Shown here one piece after another: positions 1 through 6,274 of a stretch of DNA of 6,369 nt. This DNA is from Verrucomicrobiota bacterium (GTDB lineage: Bacteria > Verrucomicrobiota > Verrucomicrobiia > Limisphaerales > JAGWYX01), in NCBI GenBank assembly GCA_018969165.1, contig JAGWYX010000243.1, positions 1 through 6,369 of the forward strand, read 5' to 3'. How positions within the stretch are numbered: the first letter of the stretch is position 1; every line of letters begins with the position of its first letter. The position numbers were made by a program, and so were the translations under genes. The notes under the pieces were generated by a model. It saw only the letters and a program-made list of their open reading frames with translations. It was not told where the DNA came from and made no database searches.

Positions 1-1
1 C

Positions 2-445
2 CTTGTCGATGCCAATCTCCTGGTTTACGCCCATGTCCGCTCGCTGCCGCGACATGACGCCGCCAAGACCTGGCTGGATGAGCAGCTCAACGGAGGCCGG
101 CTCGTCGGACTACCTTGGCCGAGCCTGCTGGGATTCGTGCGGCTGGTCTCGAACCCGCGCATTTTCCCGCAGCCCGAACGGATCAGCGCCGCCTGGGCGC
201 AAGTCGGAGCCTGGTTGGATTGCCCGAACGTCTGGGTCCCAACACCGACCGACCGCCATCGCGAAGTGCTCGGCCAGTTGTTAGCCGCGGCGACGACTCG
301 CGCGAACCTGGTCCCCGACGCCCACCTGGCCGCCCTCGCGATCGAACACGGCCTGACCTTGGCTTCGACCGACGCCGATTTCGCGCGATTCCCGGGATTG
401 CAATGGCAGAATCCGCTTCAAGCGGGTTCAGCGGATATGATTTGA
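2..445 (+). CDS. PIN-domain ribonuclease, VapC-family toxin (5' partial)
   Basis: The 3' part of a gene entering from the left edge; 147 residues are visible, probably nearly the whole domain. The visible protein opens with LVDANLLVYA, the first beta strand of PIN domains, whose aspartate (D3 here) binds the catalytic metal. The segment WPSLLGFVRLVSNPRIF (about residues 39-55) is typical of the PIN subgroup that includes many mycobacterial VapC toxins. Near the C-terminus, PDAHLAALAIEHGLTLAS is followed by TDADF, giving acidic residues D106, D124 and D126. Known of the family: Mg-dependent RNases that cut tRNA or rRNA and are neutralised by a small antitoxin usually encoded just upstream. That position lies outside the window, so pairing with an antitoxin cannot be shown. 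The glutamate many PIN proteins carry in the central region is not obvious, as in some members of this subgroup. Family assignment is firm; function as a toxin is inferred. Confidence 0.88.
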   Translation, partial: LVDANLLVYAHVRSLPRHDAAKTWLDEQLNGGRLVGLPWPSLLGFVRLVSNPRIFPQPERISAAWAQVGAWLDCPNVWVPTPTDRHREVLGQLLAAATTRANLVPDAHLAALAIEHGLTLASTDADFARFPGLQWQNPLQAGSADMI

Positions 446-501
446 ACCGGCACCGCGGCTGGCCTGTCACATCTCTATGCGAGCAATCCGGATCGGACGA
501 T

Positions 502-518
502 CCCGCCGGCGCGGCGGG
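502..518 (+). promoter_or_regulatory. GC-rich hairpin covering the ribosome-binding region of the following gene
   Basis: A perfect 7-bp inverted repeat, CCCGCCG and CGGCGGG, is separated by GCG. It ends three bases before the ATG at 522. The 3' arm contains the only purine-rich stretch (GGCGGG) that could serve as ribosome-binding site, so folding would hide it. No T-run follows, so a standard rho-independent terminator for the upstream PIN gene is less likely. A regulatory role is inferred from position only. Confidence 0.4.
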
Positions 519-521
519 TGA

Positions 522-842
522 ATGAAAGCCGACCGCAGCGTGTGGCTCGGGCTGGGCGTGATCGCTGTCGCGATCGTCGTGGCCTTCGAGGCGACGCGGC
601 GTCCGAGCCAGCGTCTGGCGGACGGCACCCTTCTGGTCCTGGACAAGGTCGAGGTGGGGCAGGTCTTCACCGATGCCCACGGCACTTTACTCGAAAACCT
701 GTTCGATCCCTTGATATGGCAATCCATCCTGGCCGAACCTCTCTCACCCCGCTCGATCCCCGAGGGCAAGGTCAACGTCACGGTGGCGATCGAGCCGGTC
801 CTCCGGTTGGATTTCACCGCCCGCCCGCGCCTCGTGCCATGA
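522..842 (+). CDS. small membrane-anchored protein of unknown function
   Basis: 106 residues, not recognised. A short charged N-terminus (MKADRS) precedes one hydrophobic segment at about residues 7-22, then FEATRRPSQ. This suggests a single N-terminal membrane anchor or uncleaved signal with the rest outside the membrane. No signal-peptidase or lipobox motif is clear. The remainder (ADGTLLVLDKVEVGQVF and following) looks like a beta-rich extracytoplasmic stretch. I have a faint impression that it resembles the N-terminus of longer anchored proteins that begin with a 'LPDGT' strand, in which case this could be a truncated form; this is unverified. The gene sits 76 nt after the PIN gene and 57 nt before the chosen proA start, in the same frame as proA. 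It is taken as real because of its protein-like composition and tidy fit between neighbours. The start is uncertain because the hairpin abuts it. Confidence 0.6.
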   Translation: MKADRSVWLGLGVIAVAIVVAFEATRRPSQRLADGTLLVLDKVEVGQVFTDAHGTLLENLFDPLIWQSILAEPLSPRSIPEGKVNVTVAIEPVLRLDFTARPRLVP

Positions 843-899
843 CCCAGGCACCCCGTGATTTCCCCTTTTAACCCGCCGATTTCGGCTTACCTTTCCGGC

Positions 900-2186
900 A
901 TGACGTTGAGCGAACAGATGACGCAACTGGCCCGGCAAGCCAAGACCGCGTCACGCGACCTGGCCCGATTGACCACCGCCGACAAAAACCGGTGCCTGCT
1001 CGTCATGGCCGAGGCGCTGGACAAAAACGGCGCCGCCATCCAGGAGGCCAACGCACGCGATCTCGACGCCGCCGCCAAAACGGGTCTCAGCGGCGCCATG
1101 TTGGACCGGCTCAGACTGGATGCCAAACGCGTCGCCGGCATGGCCAAGGGCCTGCGCGAAGTCGCCGCCCTGCCCGATCCCGTCGGCCGCGTGCTCGAGG
1201 AGCGGACCCGGCCCAACGGCCTCAAGCTGCGAAAGGTTTCCACGCCCATCGGCGTCGTCGTCATCATTTACGAATCGCGTCCGAACGTCACCGCCGACGC
1301 CGCGAGTCTCTGCTTCAAGTCGGGCAATGCGACGATCCTGCGCGGCGGCAAGGAAGCGACCCACTCGAACCGGGTGATCGCCGAGACGATGGTCGCCGCC
1401 GCGCGCGCGCAGCTCGCGGCCTTCCCCGAGCACGCCATCCAGTTGGTGCCGACGCCGGACCGGGAGGCGATCCGCGAGCTGCTGGCGCTGGCGCAATACG
1501 TGGACCTCTGCATGCCGCGGGGGGGCGAGGGCCTGATCCGCGCGGTGGCCGAGTGCTCGAAGGTGCCGGTGATCAAGCATTACAAAGGGGTCTGCCACGT
1601 GTTCGTCGATGCCGACGCGGACCTGGAGATGGCGGAGGCGATTGTGATGAATGCCAAGTGCCAGCGGCCGGCGGTGTGCAACGCGATGGAAACCCTGTTG
1701 GTGGACCGCCGGATCGCCGCGGCCTTCCTGCCGAAGATCGCGTTGCGGCTGGGAGAAAAGCGCGTCCAGTTGCGCGCCGATCCCGCGGCCGAGACGATTC
1801 TAAAATCTGAAATCAAGAATCCGAAATCCGAAATCCGGCCCGCCACCGAGCAGGATTTCTACACCGAATACAACGATTACGTGCTCAACGTCGGCGTAGT
1901 GGACGGCGTGGGCGCGGCGATCGAGCACATCAACCACTACGGTTCGGCGCATTCGGACAGCATCGTGACCCGGAACGAGGCGCACGCGAACCGGTTCCTG
2001 GCCGAGGTCGATTCGGCGGCGGTTTACTGGAATGCCTCGACGCGGTTCACCGACGGCGGCGAGTTCGGCATGGGCGCCGAGATCGGGATCAGCACCGACA
2101 AGATTGGCGCGCGCGGCCCGATGGGTCTCGAGGAGTTGACGAGCTACAAGTGGCTGGGCCTCGGCTCCGGCCAAGTGCGGACTTGA
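900..2186 (+). CDS. proA: gamma-glutamyl phosphate reductase (glutamate-5-semialdehyde dehydrogenase)
   Basis: Catalyses NADPH-dependent reduction of L-glutamyl-5-phosphate to glutamate-5-semialdehyde, the second step of proline synthesis from glutamate, in the cytoplasm. 428 residues from the ATG at 900; E. coli ProA has 417. The N-terminus MTLSEQMTQLARQAK aligns with E. coli MLEQMGIAAKQA, which favours this ATG over the in-frame GTG at 855; neither has a strong ribosome-binding site. Visible family blocks: GVVVIIYESRPNVTADAASL from residue 118, LRGGKEA, PRGGEGL, then NAKCQRPAVCNAMETLL with the catalytic cysteine at C260, and near the C-terminus STRFTDGGEFGMGAE and ARGPMGLEELTSYKW. Odd feature: residues 302-313 (KSEIKNPKSEIR) are encoded by an AT-rich heptamer repeat absent from E. 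coli ProA; removing them gives about the standard length. proB is not adjacent. The gene converges on cca. Confidence 0.96.
   Translation: MTLSEQMTQLARQAKTASRDLARLTTADKNRCLLVMAEALDKNGAAIQEANARDLDAAAKTGLSGAMLDRLRLDAKRVAGMAKGLREVAALPDPVGRVLEERTRPNGLKLRKVSTPIGVVVIIYESRPNVTADAASLCFKSGNATILRGGKEATHSNRVIAETMVAAARAQLAAFPEHAIQLVPTPDREAIRELLALAQYVDLCMPRGGEGLIRAVAECSKVPVIKHYKGVCHVFVDADADLEMAEAIVMNAKCQRPAVCNAMETLLVDRRIAAAFLPKIALRLGEKRVQLRADPAAETILKSEIKNPKSEIRPATEQDFYTEYNDYVLNVGVVDGVGAAIEHINHYGSAHSDSIVTRNEAHANRFLAEVDSAAVYWNASTRFTDGGEFGMGAEIGISTDKIGARGPMGLEELTSYKWLGLGSGQVRT
1802..1838 (+). repeat. in-frame AAATCCG-type heptamer repeat inside proA
   Basis: About five imperfect tandem copies of a 7-nt unit (AAATCTG, AAATCAAG, AATCCG, AAATCCG, AAATCCG) make an AT-rich island in a GC-rich gene. 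Three units of seven bases give a seven-residue period, read here as KSEIKNP then KSEIRP. The opposite strand reads as ISDFGFLISDF. From memory, similar heptamer tracts occur in many copies between genes in verrucomicrobial genomes; that is recollection, not something shown here. The insertion keeps the frame and falls between the active-site cysteine block and the C-terminal part. Confidence 0.8.
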
Positions 2187-2300
2187 TCCCCACGACGACC
2201 GCCTCTGGAAGCCGCCTCAGAACCGCTCGCGAGTCGTCGGCAACCAGCACCGCGGAGGCACCCAGCGGTCCCGCTCACCCGCGATCTCAAGCACCCCTCG

Positions 2301-3647
2301 CTACGACCCTTGCGGGCCATCGCATTCGCCGCCGCCCGCGATTCGCTTCGCCGCCCACTCGCACGCCTCCTCACGCGTCCGCAGCTCATCCTGGAGTTGT
2401 TTGTCGCGGATTTCCGCCAGCAGCGCCCCCAGCGCGGGACCCGGTGCCAGGCCCAGCGCCAGCAGATCGCGGCCAGTCACCAACGGCGGCACCAGGTGCG
2501 GTTCCTGGCCCAAGGTCTGCCGGGCGGCGACCAGGAAATCATAAAGATCGAGCTGACCGTGAGAACCCAGGCAATCGAGCCGGTGCAGCTCCAATTCCAC
2601 GGGGAAGGTCGGCCGCAGCAGGAGCCGCCGCAAGGTCGCCTTGCGCATCTGCCGGACATCCTTGAACTGCATGTGCTGGCGGACGCAGGCGACGATCTCT
2701 TCGGTCTGCTTGCGCGGGAACTTGAGGCGGCGAAGCACCGCCTCCGCCATGACCGCCCCGATCTTCTCGTGCCCATAAAAATGGATCGCGCCGCTCTCCG
2801 GGTCGCGCTGAAAGGTCGCCGGTTTGCCGATGTCATGCAGCACCACCGCCCACGGCAGCGACGGTGGTGAGTCCGGCGGCAATTGCTCGAGCATGCGGAT
2901 CAGATGCGCGAACACCGTTCCTTCCGGATGATGCTCCGGCGGCTGCTCGCAGGTTTCCGCGGCGACGAGTTCCGGCAGGATTTCCGCCAGCAGACCAGTC
3001 TCGCGCAGCAGGCGCAGACCGCGCCCGGCGTGCGGCGGACGAAACGCCCGCAGCAACTCCTCACGAACCCGCTCCGCGCTCACCGAGCGGATGCTCGGCG
3101 CCAGGCGTTGAACCGCCGCGCCCGTGGCCGGTTCGATCACGAAATCCAGTTGGGCGGCAAATCGGACGGCGCGCAACAACCGCAGGTGGTCTTCGGCAAA
3201 CCGTTCGCCCGGCTCGCCAATGGTGCGGATGACCCGCGCGCGTAAGTCCGCTTCCCCTTCCACCCAGTCGAACAACTGCCCGCGCACTGGATCGAAGAAC
3301 AGGCCATTGACGGTGAAATCACGACGCCGGGCATCGGCCCGCGCGTCGGCGAAGGTCACCTGGTCCGGATGGCGCCCATCCTGGTATTCGGCCTCGGCGC
3401 GAAAAGTCGCCACTTGGAACGGGTGACCGGCTTCCAGGACAATGATCACTCCAAATTTGCGGCCGACGGCGATGGTCTGCGGGAACAGCCGCTCGATCTG
3501 TTCGGGGCGGGCCGAGGTGGCGATGTCGTAGTCGGCCGGCTGCTGCCCGCGGAGTTGGTCGCGGACACAGCCGCCCACCCAGTAGGCCGTCGCCCCGGTT
3601 GCCTGCAGGCGGCGAACCAACTCCGTAGCCACTTCACGCAAGGACAT
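2301..3647 (-). CDS. cca: class II CCA-adding tRNA nucleotidyltransferase / poly(A) polymerase family, with HD domain
   Basis: 448 residues. The enzyme adds or repairs the 3'-terminal CCA of tRNAs without a template. Visible motifs: YWVGGCVRD (residues 22-30) and DYDIAT with metal-binding D39 and D41 (nucleotidyltransferase head); RRDFTVNGLFFD (108-119), the motif that distinguishes ribose; EDHLRLLRAVRFA (152-164), the motif D that templates nucleotide choice; SAERVREEL (190-198), the neck. The C-terminal half carries an HD phosphohydrolase-type domain with FAHL at 246-249 and LHDIGKP at 270-276 (H271, D272). The ATG at 3647 gives the expected N-terminus; only a weak GAAG-type ribosome-binding site precedes it. 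It starts 42 nt after the flippase gene, probably on the same transcript. Class II enzymes with full CCA activity, A-adding enzymes and bacterial poly(A) polymerase share these motifs, so exact specificity is not certain. Its end converges on proA, 114 nt away. Confidence 0.93.
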   Translation of the reverse strand: MSLREVATELVRRLQATGATAYWVGGCVRDQLRGQQPADYDIATSARPEQIERLFPQTIAVGRKFGVIIVLEAGHPFQVATFRAEAEYQDGRHPDQVTFADARADARRRDFTVNGLFFDPVRGQLFDWVEGEADLRARVIRTIGEPGERFAEDHLRLLRAVRFAAQLDFVIEPATGAAVQRLAPSIRSVSAERVREELLRAFRPPHAGRGLRLLRETGLLAEILPELVAAETCEQPPEHHPEGTVFAHLIRMLEQLPPDSPPSLPWAVVLHDIGKPATFQRDPESGAIHFYGHEKIGAVMAEAVLRRLKFPRKQTEEIVACVRQHMQFKDVRQMRKATLRRLLLRPTFPVELELHRLDCLGSHGQLDLYDFLVAARQTLGQEPHLVPPLVTGRDLLALGLAPGPALGALLAEIRDKQLQDELRTREEACEWAAKRIAGGGECDGPQGS

Positions 3648-3689
3648 CGCTTCTTCGGTGCTGCGCTTGCTCGGGTCAGGTCTCTGAAT

Positions 3690-4808
3690 TCAAGGACCCT
3701 CCAGCTCTTCCGCCACCGTTTCGGGTCGGGAGACCTCGGCCAGATGGTGCGTCTCCTTGAAGGTGAGGTACACCACCCCGCCGACCAGGCTCCAAAGCAG
3801 ACTCCCGGCGTAGGCCAGCAATGAGAGCGACAGGGCCTTGGTGGGCTCGACGCCGATCGGCGGCGCCGCCAGCAGCAAAACGTACAGATTCTCCCGCACA
3901 CCCAGCCCGCTGGGCGTAATCGGCAGCGCGGCAATGCAGATAATGGCCGGGACAATCAACAACAGCGCCCACCCGGACATCCCGAGCCCCAACCCCCGCG
4001 CCAGGGTCAGGATCTGGAGGACGCACGCGCCGTTCAGGACCATCGAGATCCCCAACACCTTGAGCAGGAATCCAGGTCGCCGGCCAAACTGACGGCACGA
4101 CTCCAGCGCGCGCTCCAACAATTCGCCTTTGGGCAACCGGCGCAGCCGTTGCCGGGCCCCCGGCCAACAGCGCGACAGCCCCCCCCAGAAGGCCAGACCC
4201 ACCACCAACGCGCAGCCGGCCAGCATGGCCAAAATCACCGCCGCCAGCGCCCCCAGCCGAGCCTGCTGCGCCAGCAACGACCGGTTGAACCCCATCATCA
4301 CACCGGCGAACAACAACATGGCGAACAGCCCCAGTAGCCGATCCACCAAGACCGTCACCACCGCCTCCGCCTTCTTGTGGTGCGTCTCGCGCGCCGCGTA
4401 GTAAGCCTTCATCAGGTCCCCGCCGCTGGACCCCAGCAGGAACGAATTGAAGAACTGCGCGACCAGCGAAATCTCCGTGGCGCGGCTCAAGGGCAGATTC
4501 AAGCCCTGCACCGCCAGGACCATGCGCCAGCGAATAACCCCCAGCGCCACCGTCGCCCCCATCCAGACCACCGACACCGCAAACGCCATCGGCCCCACCA
4601 GATTCAACGTCGCCCACAACTCCCGCGGGCCGTGCGACCAGGCTGCCGACCATTGTTGGGCGCGCCCCAGCCGGTCCCAGTCCAACCCTTGCCGGCGCAA
4701 GGCCAGCCGGCCTTCGTTGACGAAGATGGCGTGGAAAATCCAGCCCAACAGCACCACCCCGACGCCCAGCCGCCAACCGACCCGCCAGATTTTCCTGGGC
4801 CGGCTCAA
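3690..4808 (-). CDS. flippase-like integral membrane protein (YbhN/AglD/MprF transmembrane-domain family, UPF0104)
   Basis: 372 residues with roughly eight hydrophobic segments (near residues 12-30, 70-92, 113-126, 150-173, 185-207, 248-269, 280-297 and 328-352). Family hallmarks: SLVAQFFNSFLLGSSGGDLMKAYY (about 114-137, GGD at 129-131), VLVDRLLGL (153-161), and PITPSGLGVRE (296-306). Related proteins include the lipid-flipping domain of lysylphosphatidylglycerol synthase MprF and many 'flippase-like' proteins near glycosyltransferases; the substrate here is unknown. No C-terminal aminoacyl-transfer domain is present, so it is not a full MprF. The start is TTG at 4808, overlapping the TGA of the upstream isomerase gene as TTGA, which suggests translational coupling; GGGGTGAGG lies just upstream. 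A G8 run (plus-strand C8 at 4179-4186) encodes part of FWGGLS. An equally long open frame on the same strand lacks hydrophobic segments and motifs and is a GC-driven shadow. Confidence 0.87.
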   Translation of the reverse strand: MSRPRKIWRVGWRLGVGVVLLGWIFHAIFVNEGRLALRRQGLDWDRLGRAQQWSAAWSHGPRELWATLNLVGPMAFAVSVVWMGATVALGVIRWRMVLAVQGLNLPLSRATEISLVAQFFNSFLLGSSGGDLMKAYYAARETHHKKAEAVVTVLVDRLLGLFAMLLFAGVMMGFNRSLLAQQARLGALAAVILAMLAGCALVVGLAFWGGLSRCWPGARQRLRRLPKGELLERALESCRQFGRRPGFLLKVLGISMVLNGACVLQILTLARGLGLGMSGWALLLIVPAIICIAALPITPSGLGVRENLYVLLLAAPPIGVEPTKALSLSLLAYAGSLLWSLVGGVVYLTFKETHHLAEVSRPETVAEELEGP

Positions 4809-5719
4809 ACCTCACCCCAAATCCCTTTCAGATGCGCCACCCCTTGTCGCAGGGCCTCGACCGGCACCCCGGGATTTAATTCGAATACCTTGATGTGTTC
4901 CGGCCGGACAAACGGCTTGAGCGCCGCAAAATCAATCGCCCCCGATCCTGGCGGACAATGATCCCGCGCCGGCGGTTGCACGTCGTGCAGATGGAATCCC
5001 AGCAGCCGGTCCGCCAACGATTGCAAATGCATCGCATGATGGATAAAACCCAGGTTCTCCTTGATCTGCGCGTGACCCGTGTCGTGCCAGTAACCGATGT
5101 TCGGCTCGGGAAAATCACGGAAGAAAAAGGTGAAGTCGGTTTCGAACGGGATTTCCTCCAACGCCTCCCGGTTCTCGATCCCCAGCTTCAAGCCCAGGAC
5201 CGCCGCCTGCTCCGCCAGCCGCGTCAATAGGTCGTACGCAAGCCGCAGGGCCGCCTCCTTTTTCTGCTCCCGACGCTCAGTCACCTCACGGCAAAGCTTC
5301 TCGTACTTGGACGTCCCTTTGTGCCCGCGTTCGAGCAGGTCGATCAGTTTACCCGTGTAATCCTTCAGGTCGATGCACCCAAGGTGCAGCACGACCACCG
5401 GCGCGCCCACCCGCGCCGCGGTCTCCAGCGTCTTGACCGAATGCCGATACGCATTCTCCCGCTCCCGCGCGTCGCCAGACGTGAATTTGAAGATGTTCGG
5501 CGCAGCGTGGTTGATCCCGATGGGCAACGGGCAGAAATTGTGCAGGGTGGAAATCTTGATCTCCCCCGCGGCAACGGCGTCGATGACCCCCGGCAGCAGA
5601 CTGACCCGCACCCCGTGGCTCAACTCAGCATACTCGAACCCCAGGTCGCGGATTTCCCGCAGCATGGCCCGACCATCGGTGTGCCGGCCCGAGTTCCAGC
5701 AGGTGGAGAGCGAATACAT
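4805..5719 (-). CDS. sugar phosphate isomerase/epimerase-like TIM-barrel protein (xylose isomerase / AP endonuclease 2 superfamily)
   Basis: 304 residues, predicted cytoplasmic. The pattern of the xylose-isomerase-like TIM barrel is clear: MYSLSTCWNS opening strand; LGFEYAELS (26-34); a strand reading STLHNFCPLP (57-66); APVVVLHLG (106-114); LKLGIENRE with E182; IGYWHDTGHAQ with D213 and H216; LGFHLHDV with H243 and H245; and IKVFELNPG with E280. These acidic and histidine residues match the divalent-metal site of the superfamily. Residues 117-160 form a charged helical insertion rich in Lys, Glu and Arg. Members include isomerases, epimerases, dehydratases and endonuclease IV; the substrate cannot be read from the sequence. 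It is first of a likely three-gene transcript with the flippase-like and cca genes and overlaps the former by four bases. The ATG at 5719 has no recognisable ribosome-binding site. A weak TTGCGA / 17 nt / GAATCT pair at 5758-5730 would give an almost leaderless mRNA, but is only suggestive. Confidence 0.88.
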   Translation of the reverse strand: MYSLSTCWNSGRHTDGRAMLREIRDLGFEYAELSHGVRVSLLPGVIDAVAAGEIKISTLHNFCPLPIGINHAAPNIFKFTSGDARERENAYRHSVKTLETAARVGAPVVVLHLGCIDLKDYTGKLIDLLERGHKGTSKYEKLCREVTERREQKKEAALRLAYDLLTRLAEQAAVLGLKLGIENREALEEIPFETDFTFFFRDFPEPNIGYWHDTGHAQIKENLGFIHHAMHLQSLADRLLGFHLHDVQPPARDHCPPGSGAIDFAALKPFVRPEHIKVFELNPGVPVEALRQGVAHLKGIWGEV

Positions 5720-5903
5720 GAACTAATGCAGATTCTTCGCCGCCTGGCGCAGTCGCAAGCGGCGTCGGCTGGTCCCCTACCCCCCCGGAACGACCCGGCC
5801 GAACGGCCGAGCCGACGGGCGGCGACATCTTGGTGCGTCTCAGCCGCGCTTGGAAATCCGTGGAGAAGGATCGACGCCGCCCCGCTCGCGAGCGCGACCC
5901 GCC
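5720..5903. other. intergenic region with nested GC-rich inverted repeats
   Basis: 184 bases between the stop of rpsU and the start of the isomerase gene, both on the minus strand. No protein-like open frame is seen on either strand. It holds an 8-bp inverted repeat CGTCGGCT (5763-5770) and AGCCGACG (5810-5817), a second hairpin CGGCCGAACGGCCG (5796-5809) inside it abutting the right arm, and the 12-bp palindrome CGCTCGCGAGCG (5883-5894) just after the rpsU stop. None is followed by a convincing T-run, so none is a textbook intrinsic terminator; together they may end rpsU transcription. Confidence 0.5.
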
Positions 5904-6101
5904 TTACAGATCGGCGTAACGGGCGCTGAGCATGGCCGAGAACCGCGCCACCTTCATCTTGCGGCGGCGCTTCTCGCTCGGCTTCTCGAAGTACCGATGG
6001 TTCCGGACCTCGCGCAGCGTGCCTTCGCGATCAATCTTCTTCTTTAACCGGCGCAGCGCCTTCTCCAGCGACTCGCCTTTCTTCATCCGTATCTCAGTCA
6101 A
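5904..6101 (-). CDS. rpsU: small ribosomal subunit protein bS21
   Basis: 65 residues, very basic. TEIRMKKGESLEKALRRLKKK is the standard bS21 N-terminus; LREVRNHRYFEKPSEKRRRK (29-48) carries the family signature (E. coli LAEVRRREFYEKPTTERKR); the C-terminus is RFSAMLSARYADL. bS21 sits on the 30S platform next to the 3' end of 16S rRNA and assists translation initiation. TTG at 6101 is chosen as start because GGAGAGGAG (6118-6110) lies 8 nt upstream and because it gives the conserved (M)TEI beginning; an internal ATG at 6086 would lose five conserved residues, and upstream in-frame codons to 6200 read as non-conserved sequence overlapping the promoter. The gene appears monocistronic or leads into a structured gap of 184 nt. 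The strong ribosome-binding site contrasts with the others in the window. Confidence 0.95.
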   Translation of the reverse strand: MTEIRMKKGESLEKALRRLKKKIDREGTLREVRNHRYFEKPSEKRRRKMKVARFSAMLSARYADL

Positions 6102-6109
6102 TCTGTTTG

Positions 6110-6118
6110 CTCCTCTCC
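6110..6118 (-). promoter_or_regulatory. strong Shine-Dalgarno sequence of rpsU
   Basis: GGAGAGGAG on the minus strand, ending 8 nt before the TTG start. It fixes the start of rpsU at TTG rather than at the ATG five codons later, and is the best match to the 16S rRNA 3' end among all gene starts here. Confidence 0.85.
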
Positions 6119-6171
6119 ATGCAGGCGCGCCTCGCCCGCGGTTCCAACCGTCTGTTTCCGACCGGACCGAG

Positions 6172-6201
6172 AAAATAGGTTTCCCAGACAGGCCTGTCAA
6201 C
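6172..6201 (-). promoter_or_regulatory. sigma70-type promoter of rpsU
   Basis: On the minus strand a perfect -35 TTGACA (6201-6196) is followed after 18 nt by TATTTT (6177-6172), which matches the -10 consensus at four of six positions including the first two and the last. Transcription would begin near 6165, giving a leader of about 64 nt before the TTG start. A palindromic AGGCGCGCCT lies in this leader. The surroundings are GC-rich, so a chance match of this quality is unlikely. Confidence 0.65.
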
Positions 6202-6274
6202 CGGCAAAATACGGCAAAACACGCCCCCCCCGCGCCGCGGGCGCAGCTCAGTTGCTTGCAGTTCTGTTGTACCC

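Noticed and set aside
855..899. GTG at 855 as the proA start (15 extra residues)
   Set aside because: The extra residues do not match ProA N-termini, while ATG 900 aligns with the E. coli start. No strong ribosome-binding site supports either, so slight doubt remains.
2187..2300. Terminator between the converging proA and cca genes
   Set aside because: A 7-bp inverted repeat (CGACGAC at 2193-2199 and GTCGTCG at 2233-2239) has a 33-nt loop and no T-run on either strand, too weak to call.
3676..4815. 379-codon minus-strand frame covering the flippase-like gene
   Set aside because: Gly/Ala/Arg-rich translation without hydrophobic segments or motifs; the 372-residue frame has the family hallmarks.
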